This document shows, one piece after another, positions 53,255 to 62,578 of a stretch of 64,000 nt of DNA. Source of the DNA: Thermoproteota archaeon (lineage in GTDB: Archaea; Thermoproteota; Thermoprotei_A; Sulfolobales; NBVN01); the NCBI GenBank assembly GCA_030550455.1, contig JAUQPH010000002.1, forward strand, positions 1 through 64,000. Direction: 5' to 3'. A program made the translations under genes and the position numbers. The number at the start of each line of letters is the position of its first letter. Within the stretch, counting starts at the first letter, position 1. Under the pieces are notes generated by a model. The model was not told where the DNA came from. It did not search any database and was given only the letters and a program-made list of their open reading frames with translations.

Positions 53255-54589
53255 CTACTGTGAGTAGAAGTCTGAAACTACCGTGGGAGGCTTTGCGTAA
53301 CAGTCTAAAGGTGTGTTAAGAAGAGAAGCGGGGATGCTAAGGTGCTTAACGGATCCGCACGTGGGTAGGTACAATCCGGTGTTTATATCTCTGAGCAACT
53401 TTAAGGTCTCTGGTCGCAAGTCAGCTGCTTTGAATCCGCACTTTAAGCACTTATAACCCTTGTTTCTTCCGGAAGATTTCATTCGCGCACCGCATCTGGG
53501 GCACCTTGGGTTAAGCCTTAGGTACTTATCTGCGAGGTCCACGATTTCTAAGAGCTCTACATGAAGAACTGGTCTTAAGTTATCCCATAGTTTCACAGAC
53601 CCACATGCTCTTATTACATCACCAGAAGTTAGTTGGCGAACGTATCTCGTTAAACCACTTTCCTTAAATACGGCCACATCAATTTCTCCAAACCCGTCTG
53701 TTAGGCTTAAAACGACGTCTCCACCAGGACGTATAGACACGTGCTTGACTACTCCAGTAAGACAGCCTGTTCTAAAGGGTTTAAGCTCGTGTGAGGCTCT
53801 CGGGACCATATGTGCACCAGTAGCTTGGTTTGTTTTAAAAACACACCATCCCTCAACTACCTCACTTAATTTAAGAAATTTGAGAGTTTTAACTAGTTTA
53901 TCTGGGTCCAGCCCACGTATTCCCAGAAGCACTGGGTCAGGTCCATGAGGTACTGATACAGCTCTACCACCTTCATAGTCGTAGTTGCAAAACGTTCTAT
54001 ACTCCTCTAAAGAGTCTAGCTCAGCTAAAAACCTACTATCGAACATCTTTCTATCGGCCTCGGTATGAGAAACCGGTCTATAGATAAGGAGCTCATAACT
54101 GCACCTGGACTTATCCCATCCTAGAGCAGCTAAAGCACCCACACATCCCTTATTTAACCCGAAAGGCAAGATAACCTTATCCTTTATAGGCTTAATGAAG
54201 TTGCTAACGTAGTCTAAGTGTACGAAATCCGTTAACGCCTTCACATAGATATCGTTAAAATACCCACTTAGCTCGTAGGGTACTATAGCAGCACAGACTC
54301 TCATTAAGTCACCATGGATTCCATTAACGTACTCTACTATTACACTAGCTACCTCGTCTATTAGGGTATCGAGGGACGCTATCTTTTTAAGCTCGAGGTT
54401 TATAGCTACTGCTCCGTTTCCGCGAGTCTTGTGCGGTATTGACGGGTTTAGCCTAACTAAGTACGGGTAGTCTAGTACACTCTCGATATATCCGTTCTCA
54501 ACGAGTCTTTTAAAAATGCGGTATAGAACGTGAGTCGTACATCCTCCGTATTGAGAGTCGACACTGTCTATTCCAATAGATATCTTCAA
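53255..54589 (-). CDS. tiaS: tRNA(Ile2) 2-agmatinylcytidine synthetase
   Basis: 444 aa; GIDSVDSQYGGCTTHVLYRI, GPDPVLLGIRGLD, OB-fold and zinc ribbon CPRCGARMKSSGRNKGYKCLKCG. Confidence 0.93.
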   Translation of the reverse strand: MKISIGIDSVDSQYGGCTTHVLYRIFKRLVENGYIESVLDYPYLVRLNPSIPHKTRGNGAVAINLELKKIASLDTLIDEVASVIVEYVNGIHGDLMRVCAAIVPYELSGYFNDIYVKALTDFVHLDYVSNFIKPIKDKVILPFGLNKGCVGALAALGWDKSRCSYELLIYRPVSHTEADRKMFDSRFLAELDSLEEYRTFCNYDYEGGRAVSVPHGPDPVLLGIRGLDPDKLVKTLKFLKLSEVVEGWCVFKTNQATGAHMVPRASHELKPFRTGCLTGVVKHVSIRPGGDVVLSLTDGFGEIDVAVFKESGLTRYVRQLTSGDVIRACGSVKLWDNLRPVLHVELLEIVDLADKYLRLNPRCPRCGARMKSSGRNKGYKCLKCGFKAADLRPETLKLLRDINTGLYLPTCGSVKHLSIPASLLNTPLDCYAKPPTVVSDFYSQ

Positions 54590-54591
54590 CC

Positions 54592-54888
54592 CTATCTCTT
54601 CTCGAACGTCTTGCCCTCTACAACGATCATCGTTAACGTAGACTTAACTTTCGAGAGTTTCCTGATCCTGTTTGTGATTATTTCTTTAAGCTCTTCAATT
54701 GTTTTTGCTCTAACCTTAACTACGACGTCGTAGACTCCATAAACTACACTAGCTTCTATAACACCATCTATTCTTGATAGTTGCTCTAGTACCTCATCCT
54801 CTGACCCTATATCAGTATTCAATAGCACTATCGCTGTAGCCGAACCTTCGGACATTCTAGCACCAAATACAAAGGGAGAGATAAGCAT
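54592..54888 (-). CDS. Stand-alone Lrp/AsnC ligand-binding (RAM) domain protein
   Basis: 98 aa; LLNTDIGSEDEVLEQLSRIDGVIEASVVYGVYDVVVKVRAKT. Confidence 0.85.
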   Translation of the reverse strand: MLISPFVFGARMSEGSATAIVLLNTDIGSEDEVLEQLSRIDGVIEASVVYGVYDVVVKVRAKTIEELKEIITNRIRKLSKVKSTLTMIVVEGKTFEKR

Positions 54889-55134
54889 TTAAACTTTACT
54901 CTCAAACTCTTGTATCGAGTTCACTTCCTTGAATAAAATCTCTGTGCCATCTAGCGGCTCTATTCTAATATAAGGCAGATCGTCTGCCGCATCGTCTGGT
55001 ACGTGAACTAACGATATCTCAAAGCATTCCTTAAGTTTCTCTACTATTAAACTAAGTTTTCTAATATTCTGCTGGGACCTAGGACCGTAACTCACGAAAA
55101 CAACAAGCCTACCTTTTTTAATTACTCTCACCAC
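54889..55134 (-). CDS. Hypothetical protein
   Basis: 81 aa ORF abutting the RAM gene. Confidence 0.5.
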   Translation of the reverse strand: MVRVIKKGRLVVFVSYGPRSQQNIRKLSLIVEKLKECFEISLVHVPDDAADDLPYIRIEPLDGTEILFKEVNSIQEFESKV

Positions 55135-55289
55135 ACTCTCTACTCGAACTAAGAGTTACTTATAAGAACTAATCTAAATACAGTTTCCACATCCTAATAG
55201 AGTGCCTCGTAATCTTTCTAACGCAAGAGGTAAAACAGAATGGATGGATGAAAAGAAGTAGTTGTTTAGCTCATCAACTAGGTCGTCTT

Positions 55290-55440
55290 AGTTTTTCTGG
55301 GCACGGGTTCATTCCACCTGCTAGTCCACGTTCTCCCCGCCTACGGCTCTTGGGGTTCACCGGGTTTCCTAGATCCATTGGTGAAGAGTGGTTTACAGAG
55401 CCTGTCCCTCGCTAATGGCTCACTAGCTCGCCGGCTCCTA
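55290..55440. ncRNA. Unassigned GC-rich structured-looking intergenic island
   Basis: ggggttcaccgggtttcctag...ggtgaagagtgg...gtccctcgc shares blocks with 35490-35560; no ORF. Confidence 0.35.
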
Positions 55441-55751
55441 ATTATTCAAACATATAGTCATCCATATACCCTTATGTCGGCTCCCGAAAACCACGGAGGT
55501 AACCCAAATAATTAGAAAAACCGAAAGCTAGACAACCTGCGGACAGTCACCATAGTCTGGAAATATGCTACTCTATTCATTGAGTATCGAGTCTCATACT
55601 AACATCTATGCTTCAATAATATGCTCTAAAAGAAGTTTAATCCTAGGCTCGAAGATCCGGCTACAGCACTAACCTATAGAACTTGCGCGGGGATTAACCA
55701 GGTAGCGCTGATCGATGCTAAACCACTACTCAAAGTTAGAGTTCCATGAGG

Positions 55752-55836
55752 CGCCGGGGGCGGGATTCGAACCCGCGTGGGCGGTTAGCCCACCGGCTCT
55801 CAAGGCCGGCCCCTTAGACCGCTCGGGCACCCCGGC
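55752..55836 (-). tRNA. tRNA-Ser(TGA)
   Basis: Class II tRNA GCCGGGGTGCCCGAGCGGTCTAAGGGGCCGGCCTTGAGAGCCGGTGGGCTAACCGCCCACGCGGGTTCGAATCCCGCCCCCGGCG; loop CTTGAGA. Confidence 0.94.
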
Positions 55837-55844
55837 TATCTCCC

Positions 55845-56432
55845 TTACAACTTCTTCTCTTTTTTCTTAAATTTTAATGGCGCAAGAACCTTAATTACTT
55901 CAGTAGCTACTCTAGTTGCTTCTTCTTCACTTAACAAAGACGTGTTAAGTATGATGTCGAATACGTCTAAGTTGTTTACATCGATTTCATAATACTTCTT
56001 GTACCTCTTAACTTCAGAGTTTTCTCTTACTTTAATTTCGTGTAATGCTTCCTCTACACTTTTTCCGTCCCGTTTCGCTAGTCTCTCTACCCTAACATGT
56101 AGGGGAGCATATGTGAGTATCTTAATATGCGCGATATCCTTAAGTATCCACCCCGTTAGGTGTCCATCGAGGACGACACAACCTTTTTTAGCTTCTTCTA
56201 TAGCCGTACTGTCGATAAGGTAGTCTATGCTTGGATCTTCTTCAGCTATTCTACTAAGCTCTTCGAGGCTGATCATTCTCTTAGTAGCTATGTCCCTGAA
56301 GATCTGTCCCATGGAGACGTATCTCAGGTTGAGTTCTCTAGCTATGTTTTTAGCTAGTGTAGTCTTACCACTCCCTGGCTTTCCACTTATAGCGACGACC
56401 AAGCCGGCCTCGCAAAAATCTACCAAAACCAC
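55845..56432 (-). CDS. cmk: Cytidylate kinase
   Basis: 195 aa; VVAISGKPGSGKTTLAKNIARELNLRYVSMGQIFRDIA, VVLDGHLTGWIL. Confidence 0.92.
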   Translation of the reverse strand: MVLVDFCEAGLVVAISGKPGSGKTTLAKNIARELNLRYVSMGQIFRDIATKRMISLEELSRIAEEDPSIDYLIDSTAIEEAKKGCVVLDGHLTGWILKDIAHIKILTYAPLHVRVERLAKRDGKSVEEALHEIKVRENSEVKRYKKYYEIDVNNLDVFDIILNTSLLSEEEATRVATEVIKVLAPLKFKKKEKKL

Positions 56433-56440
56433 CGCCTAGG

Positions 56441-56707
56441 TTACGCACTACGTATTGCTATTTTGTATGCTAGTGCTAAACACGTGGGACAAATTGTTCC
56501 AGCGTATGGTCTCTCCGGTCTCTTACGCGACTTAGATCCGCGTCTTACTTCTTTAAGGTCCTTCGGAACCCCTCCAAGAGGTTTACCGCACACTGAGCAG
56601 TTGGCGACATACGAACCTCTCTTTTCGTAGAATACCTTAGACTTACCGCTTGGGGTTCTCTTGGCTACCCTCCTCGGCGATCTCGACCTAAGAGCCGGTC
56701 TCACCAC
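56441..56707 (-). CDS. rpl34e: 50S ribosomal protein L34e
   Basis: 88 aa; RPALRSRSPRRVAKRTPSGKSKVFYEKR, CSVCGKPLGGVP. Confidence 0.94.
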   Translation of the reverse strand: MVRPALRSRSPRRVAKRTPSGKSKVFYEKRGSYVANCSVCGKPLGGVPKDLKEVRRGSKSRKRPERPYAGTICPTCLALAYKIAIRSA

Positions 56708-56808
56708 TCTTTTTCCCCACTATAGGGGCATTAGTTAATCCTAAAAACTTTTCAGTAATTTCACAAGCTTAATAAGCAAGCACCACCTTAACTAGTGGGC
56801 AGCAACAT

Positions 56809-57192
56809 ATGGCTATATACCAAGGAAACGACTCTAGGAAGATATCGGGTGGTGTAAGAAGACCCAGCAGGAAGAAGAGGAAGTACGAGCTAGGTGGTTA
56901 TCCACTACTAACAAAAATCGGGAGCAAGGACGTTAGGATAAAGGAGAGGGCTATGGGGGGACGCATTCTCGTTAGGGCCAAACTAGTGTCGTATGCTAAC
57001 GTTTACGACCCAGAAGCAAAGACCTGTAGAAAGGTAAAGATCACTAAGGTCGTTGAGAATAGAGCTAACAGAGAGTACGTGAGGTTAGGGATAATAACTA
57101 AAGGGTCAATAATCGAGACTGAAGCAGGTCTTGCTCAAGTCACGTCTAGACCATCAAGAGATGGAGTAGTAAACGCCATTCTAATTAAGTAA
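56809..57192 (+). CDS. rps8e: 30S ribosomal protein S8e
   Basis: 127 aa; MAIYQGNDSRKISGGVRRPSRKKRKYELGGYP. Confidence 0.96.
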   Translation: MAIYQGNDSRKISGGVRRPSRKKRKYELGGYPLLTKIGSKDVRIKERAMGGRILVRAKLVSYANVYDPEAKTCRKVKITKVVENRANREYVRLGIITKGSIIETEAGLAQVTSRPSRDGVVNAILIK

Positions 57193-57210
57193 GACAGTCC
57201 GGTAGGTCTA

Positions 57211-57552
57211 ATGGTAGATAAGGAAGTAAGAATATGGATAAACTACTTCGATCAAAACCTAAGCCGTAAACACGGAAGAAAGCTTTCTAAAGCGCTCACA
57301 GTACCTGAGCCCAAGCTAGCTGAGGTACTTAAGGTATGTGAGAGTTTAGGCTATAAATTCGAAGTAGAAGAAAAGAAGTACCCGAGGGCGTGGTTCAAAC
57401 CTTCAGCTTTAGTAATACTGAAAGTACCAAATAACGTTGGCAAATATGAAGTAGTTAAGTTAATAGGGAAAAAGCTGGTTGAACTAAGAGTAAAGTCGCA
57501 ACAACCTGACCAACGCTACTCACCTCAGGCGACTTCCATCCATAAGTCATAA
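57211..57552 (+). CDS. srp19: Signal recognition particle 19 kDa protein
   Basis: 113 aa; WINYFDQNLSRKHGRKLSKALTVPEPKLAEVLKVCESLGYKFEVEEKKYPRAW. Confidence 0.94.
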   Translation: MVDKEVRIWINYFDQNLSRKHGRKLSKALTVPEPKLAEVLKVCESLGYKFEVEEKKYPRAWFKPSALVILKVPNNVGKYEVVKLIGKKLVELRVKSQQPDQRYSPQATSIHKS

Positions 57553-57660
57553 AGCTAGTTCTTCTATTTCTGATTTAGGTAGCAAGTAGTTTTGTGTAAT
57601 AAAAACAGCCGAAGGTTTTGGGCAGTATGCTGACGTTATAGGAAGCCGTATGTTCTACTC

Positions 57661-57906
57661 TTACTTCCCCTCGACTTGAGACAGTAAAGTGTTGAGAAGC
57701 TCCTCCGGCTTCATGGTGTCGTAGAAACCTTTAAGACTAACTAGATACACCTTATCTCTATATATAAACCTGATGGAATCTCTATCCTTATGTCTATAGA
57801 CGTCGAGTACTCTCACACCCCCTCTCTCTAGCACTTCTCGAAACTCCTTCCTCACGTATGACCCCATACAAAAACTAAGCAAGGTTATTAACTTATTTGA
57901 TCCCAA
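57661..57906 (-). CDS. Hypothetical protein
   Basis: 81-aa ORF. Confidence 0.5.
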   Translation of the reverse strand: MGSNKLITLLSFCMGSYVRKEFREVLERGGVRVLDVYRHKDRDSIRFIYRDKVYLVSLKGFYDTMKPEELLNTLLSQVEGK

Positions 57907-58303
57907 ACCTGAGTAAAGGGCTAATTTAGTGGTTTCATTGCGTAAACTTTTGTGACAAACCTTCCTCCTTTACCTCCTCTATCTGCTCAGCGGTAAGCTA
58001 TGGACAGACAAGACAGGCTTCCTTACTTCCCATAAAAACCAAAAGTCTCGTGTTTCGGCTTCACCTAGGCTTCACCTAGAATTGGAATGAATTAGACGTA
58101 ACTTCACGCATTTAGGTAACAAGCGAGCTAAATACTCGAGCTGTAGTTAGTATAGCTAGTGGAGACACTGTTAAAGCAGTAAGTACGTGGCTTAGAGCTC
58201 TATATCGTGTAGAGGGGTTCAGTCTTCTCTCAAGAGTCTCGGCCTTGATGAGTGAAGTAAGTGTGTGGGAAATCACACGTTAGGAGCCCCAAGCTCATCT
58301 ATG

Positions 58304-58429
58304 TGGTGGGCCCGGGGGGACTTGAACCCCCGACCTACGGGTCTCTCCAAGTCATCCCATACGGTCCTAAGACCCGGACTGGAGCCTCGGCCCTTGATCC
58401 GCCGCTCTGCCTGGCTGAGCTACGGGCCC
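58304..58429 (-). tRNA. Intron-containing tRNA, probably Lys(CTT), CCA encoded
   Basis: GGGCCCGTAGCTCAGCCAGGCAGAGCG GCGG...CCGGGTCTTAGG...GAGAGACCCGT AGGTC GGGGGTTCAAGTCCCCC CGGGCCCA+CCA; acceptor, D and T arms intact, ~65 nt in place of the anticodon arm. Confidence 0.75.
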
Positions 58430-58556
58430 TCCAAAACTTCTAACTTCGAGAAGTTTTAAGCGTAACGGTGTATAACCTCAACCGCCAACGGGATTACTGA
58501 GTTAGTTGTGGAGCAACAGAGTGCGAAAACCTGGGGTTAGAGCTGTGTTGGCTACG

Positions 58557-59414
58557 TTACGCAGGTTCAACGTGGACTACTAAGTCTACGTCTATCCCGA
58601 GGGCTTTAAGAGATGTCTCTATTGTGTCAGCGACTTCGTGAGCTTTTCTTATAGTTGTCTCTGCCGGTAAAGCTATAACCATGTCTCCATGGTACTTACC
58701 TGGAACCACCTCTCTTACCCTTATGCTCCTGATCTCTATATCAAGATCTTCCGATATCTTTCTAATTTTTTCAGTCAGGTAAATAGGTGCTTTGTCGCTA
58801 ATTACGTGCAGTAAATTCCTCACTTCTCTAACGATCTCGACGTATAGATAAATGAGGAGAAAGGAGGCTCCAGTAAGGTCTATTAGGTAGTTCACTATGG
58901 CACCTCCAAGTGATGACGTTATGACCACTAAACACTCGATTATCTCTACCATAGTGAATTTAGCGTACGTTCCAAAAGATCCCCCCATTTTCTTGGAGAT
59001 GAGTATAGCTGTCAAGTATGGTAGCGCACCTAGAGTAGCAAATACTGTTGCGAGTATATGGACCTCGTATCTCCCGATGCCACTATAAATGAGGTCTACT
59101 AACATAGCTCCTCCGACTACAGAGTAGAGACTTATGGAAAACATGCTTCCACCTACAAACATTCTTTTGTGCCCATAATGGTGGTCTGTGTCAGGAGGCA
59201 TCAGACTCATGCTCTCGTATTTAGCAACTACTAGTGCTGCGACAACGTTTACTATGCTCGTTAAAGCATCAACTAAAGCAGCTTTTGACCCGAAAAACAC
59301 ACCACTAACAATCTTGAAGAACCCGCCGAGAACGCTTAGTAGCACAACTAGATGAAAATACTTTATGCCACACCCTCTCCACACAGAAAAACATGCGTTA
59401 GCTTCTACCCTCAT
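58557..59414 (-). CDS. Cation diffusion facilitator transporter
   Basis: 285 aa; SKAALVDALTSIVNVVAALVVAKYESMSLMPPDTDHHYGHKR. Confidence 0.95.
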   Translation of the reverse strand: MRVEANACFSVWRGCGIKYFHLVVLLSVLGGFFKIVSGVFFGSKAALVDALTSIVNVVAALVVAKYESMSLMPPDTDHHYGHKRMFVGGSMFSISLYSVVGGAMLVDLIYSGIGRYEVHILATVFATLGALPYLTAILISKKMGGSFGTYAKFTMVEIIECLVVITSSLGGAIVNYLIDLTGASFLLIYLYVEIVREVRNLLHVISDKAPIYLTEKIRKISEDLDIEIRSIRVREVVPGKYHGDMVIALPAETTIRKAHEVADTIETSLKALGIDVDLVVHVEPA

Positions 59415-59514
59415 TTAGGGCACTCAAGTAGCCTGAGAGTTTTAATATATAGTAATAAGCTGAAGAAGCTAGGGATGAACGCTAGACTACATGCCTCTAA
59501 CATCAATCTACGAA

Positions 59515-59934
59515 TCACTCCTCTTCCTCTTTACGAGGTTCTGCTACCGTCTTCATATGCTTACTGAGAGTGCTCCTCAACTCCTCGAGTTGCTTCTTCA
59601 ATATACTCTCCATTCTCTCAAGGCTAGTTAGTCTTATCTCCAGCTCCTCTTTTTTCCCTTCTAAATCCTTTACAGCGTCGTCTTTACTTACCTTGACGAG
59701 CACGTGGCCCGTGCTTCTATAGACAACTGCGTCACTAGGTAAGTCCTTGAGTATCCCTAAAGCCCTCTCTATCTCCTTTATATAGGATATCACAGTACCT
59801 TTTTGGGTCATAACGGAAGCTAGTTGCGCTTCGACTTCTTGATATTTCGCTAGTGTTTTCTCTACTTCAGGTGGTAGCCTTTGCACCGTTACACCGAGTG
59901 AAGAGTGAAAAAATAGGAAAATAAGCATAAACAT
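59515..59934 (-). CDS. Prefoldin beta subunit
   Basis: 139 aa; PPEVEKTLAKYQEVEAQLASVMTQK...VYRSTGHVLVKVSKDDAVKDLEGKKEELEIRL; true start probably downstream of the track start. Confidence 0.9.
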   Translation of the reverse strand: MFMLIFLFFHSSLGVTVQRLPPEVEKTLAKYQEVEAQLASVMTQKGTVISYIKEIERALGILKDLPSDAVVYRSTGHVLVKVSKDDAVKDLEGKKEELEIRLTSLERMESILKKQLEELRSTLSKHMKTVAEPRKEEEE

Positions 59935-60081
59935 CTACCACGACTAGGACTCAAACTGCTATCACTATATCTCGATATTATCAGTAAATATACCGTCCTC
60001 ACTAACGAGGCAACTATAGTTATATAGTTGTGCGCGAAAACTCGAGTTTTAGTTTCCCGTTAGTCATATTGTGCTCGCTTT

Positions 60082-60329
60082 GTGTAGTTGCTTCGGGTTT
60101 CGTATCTGTTCATATCGGTTAATTTAGGTGGAAACACTTGTAAGTGTTTCTAGGCTTTATATGCAGAAGTAGTCTCGACGAGGGGTCAAGAGCTCCTGGG
60201 GCTCTCCTCGAGCTGCCCCAGGTGTGGGTGTCTGGGAGTGCCCCGAGCTCGATGAGGTTCTGAGCGGGGTGCGGGAAAGAAGTGGGGTGACGATATCAAC
60301 TGATATAAACCTATATCAGAGCTGAACCT
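60082..60329 (+). mobile_element. MITE-like repeat, copy D
   Basis: ttgcttcgggtttcgtatctgttcatatcgg...ctcgacgagggg...ggtgtgggtgtctgggagtgccccgagctcgatgagg...gagcggggtgcggga...tatcaactgatataaacctatatcagagctgaacc. Confidence 0.75.
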
Positions 60330-60984
60330 CACCTACTGTGGTATGGTCTTCGAGGTTTTCTGAGACCCTGACTATGCCCCTTCTTCTAAGTTCTCCGAGA
60401 ACTCTTCTAACAATCCTTCTGATCTTCGATCTTCTATCTGGGGAACCGTAAAGTTTAACAGCAGCTCTTCTTATAGATAGTCCCTTACTCAATAGCTCTA
60501 ATACTCTCTTCTCTTCATCGCTAAGCTCGTTCTTCAGATACCTCATTCCGATCCTAGCTATATCTGACGGGTTAAGACCGTAGTAGGGGTCGTGGTTTCT
60601 TAAATCATCAAATCTTTGGATTACCTCTAGCTTAATTATTGACACATCACTGCCGTCATCGATGTTCCCATACGTTCTTCTAAGTGCGTCAATAAGCTCA
60701 TCTACGCTACTAAATCCATCTAGTTTAGCATCTTCATCCGTAAGTTGATGAACTTTCTTATATTCAACACCAACTATCTTAGCTTTAGCTATAGGTCTTC
60801 CACCGCTGTGAATTATGACTTCATCATACTTCGGCACTACTAGTCCCAGCCTTACAGTAGCCTTTTTAATGCCACTGAGCAGTAAGTTCGCATACTCATG
60901 ACTCAACATGAGGTGTCTCCTTATGAAGATCTTACCTGGTCTTCCAACATTCTTCCGTTGCCTATATTTACGATAGCGACTCAA
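60316..60984 (-). CDS. ASCH-domain protein with C-terminal helix-turn-helix; stop lies inside MITE copy D
   Basis: 222 aa; FIRRHLMLSHEYANLLLSGIKKATVRLG, HQLTDEDAKLDGFSSVDEL, then HTH-like LLSKGLSIRRAAVKLYGSP. Confidence 0.82.
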   Translation of the reverse strand: MSRYRKYRQRKNVGRPGKIFIRRHLMLSHEYANLLLSGIKKATVRLGLVVPKYDEVIIHSGGRPIAKAKIVGVEYKKVHQLTDEDAKLDGFSSVDELIDALRRTYGNIDDGSDVSIIKLEVIQRFDDLRNHDPYYGLNPSDIARIGMRYLKNELSDEEKRVLELLSKGLSIRRAAVKLYGSPDRRSKIRRIVRRVLGELRRRGIVRVSENLEDHTTVGEVQL

Positions 60985-61020
60985 TTTGGTACACCCGTTT
61001 TCTGTAACTCCAATAAATAG

Positions 61021-61094
61021 TGGGGCCGCGGGGATTTGAACCCCGGACCACGGGGGCCCAAGCCCCGCATTCTACCAAGCTAAACTACGGCCCC
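61021..61094 (-). tRNA. tRNA-Pro(TGG)
   Basis: GGGGCCGTAGTTTAGCTTGGTAGAATGCGGGGCTTGGGCCCCCGTGGTCCGGGGTTCAAATCCCCGCGGCCCCA. Confidence 0.94.
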
Positions 61095-61281
61095 CAAATT
61101 TCTTAGGAGTAGGACAGTTTAAAACGCTATAGTTCCGATAGTGGTTTCACACTACTCACAGCTGTTTCGATTCCCTAGCTCAGAGTGTTATTCGAATCAG
61201 CAGAGTTTAAACTCTTAGGAGATGTTACTCTAGCGCTCTCATATCTACTATTAGCAAACAGTATTACCGAATACCTACGAG

Positions 61282-61611
61282 GTGGCGGCTGGTGCCGGCT
61301 ATAACCCGCCTTCTGTACTGCGGTAGCATTAGACTATGCGGCCTACCCGCACCTCGCACGGCAACTCATCGGTGCTGCTTGGCCTTGCTCCCGGAGGGGC
61401 GGCCGTTTCAACGCATCCACCTCCATACTCAGCGGGTTGCTGGCACCCCGTTACCGGAGTGCCCTCACCACCTCATAGACATCTGGAGGTGGCCGTGTCG
61501 TTTCTGTGCCGTTGCCGCGGGTCTCCCCGCGCTCCTTACGGAGCCTCCGTGCCGTGTGGAGGGCGGTGTTTCCCCAGTTCCCCGTAGCTACCAGCCGGCT
61601 CCAGCCGCCAC
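61282..61611 (-). ncRNA. rnpB: RNase P RNA
   Basis: P1 GTGGCGGCTGG/CCAGCCGCCAC perfect 11 bp at the ends; conserved GGGAGCAAGGCCAAG and TACAGAAGGCGGGTTATAG. Confidence 0.93.
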
Positions 61612-61852
61612 TCACATACAGTTACAGAAGCTAAATATTATGTTGCTGCGTTCGTTATTCTCGAATTCGATGCCTATGGGTTTTAGAGCGACTACTTAAA
61701 GATCCATAGGAACAGAGTTATGTCAGTAACAGCATTGGTTGTCGACCTCCAGCTTATACAGGCTCTATCTATATACGCGCCAGATTCGGTCTCGTAGTTA
61801 GGTCTCTAAAGACCTTTATAGTGTATTAAGAAAGTTTCTTAGGTAGTATGAT

Positions 61853-62578
61853 GTGGCTCTTCCGCTAGCGTACCTACCTATAACTAAGATAAGTAATCCA
61901 GTTGTAATAGCTAGAGCAGACGGCATGGGTCTGGATCTGAGGGTAGAAATCACGCTCTCTAAGGGGGTTGATAGAGTAGAGCTTCCAGAGCCGGTAGCTA
62001 AGTACGTTATTGAGTTTAAGAAGGAGTTAGAGAGGGTAGTTAACCTTGGTTTTAGACTTGTGTGTGAAGGCCGCGTGGATTACGACGCGCTTGCTTACGT
62101 TACTATAACTAATCAGATCCTGCGTGAACTACTTTCTCAATTAAGAGAAGATGACTATGGAATAGCTTACTCCATAGACTATAGACTAGGTCTTTCGGAC
62201 CACATATCTGCACTTAGGCTTATTGACTTAGTAAATTCACATTATGCGTGGAGACGTGGAGAGCCTTTAGTAGAGCTCGGAGATAGAATATCATTCAAAG
62301 TTAGAGCTATTAGAAAAACAGGTAAACTCGGTGAACCGTTTCTAGAAGTAGATAGAGAGGCTTTAGTCCACGTAATCGGCAAATCCGCAATAGCTCTTGC
62401 TAAGGCTATAGTAGAGGGGGACTCCAAGATGGTCGAGAGGGTCATAGAGTTTATAAACGGGCTTTGGTACTCTATTTACGGTCTTAAAGCTCCTTGTGGA
62501 GAAGCTCGTTCAACGTACGTTCCGGGACTTGAAGAAGTATATTGTGTTGAACTAGACTTCAGCCCCAAAACCTCCTAG
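61853..62578 (+). CDS. Uncharacterised protein, convergent with lhr
   Basis: 241-aa ORF with clean codon structure; no family recognised. Confidence 0.6.
   Translation: MALPLAYLPITKISNPVVIARADGMGLDLRVEITLSKGVDRVELPEPVAKYVIEFKKELERVVNLGFRLVCEGRVDYDALAYVTITNQILRELLSQLREDDYGIAYSIDYRLGLSDHISALRLIDLVNSHYAWRRGEPLVELGDRISFKVRAIRKTGKLGEPFLEVDREALVHVIGKSAIALAKAIVEGDSKMVERVIEFINGLWYSIYGLKAPCGEARSTYVPGLEEVYCVELDFSPKTS

Noticed and set aside
58261-58459. Track ORFs 60 and 64 aa (including VGPGGLEPPTYGSL)
   Set aside because: Antisense to the intron-containing tRNA; a classic tRNA-derived false ORF.
61292-61699. Track ORFs 135 aa and 83 aa
   Set aside because: Overlap RNase P RNA on the opposite strand.
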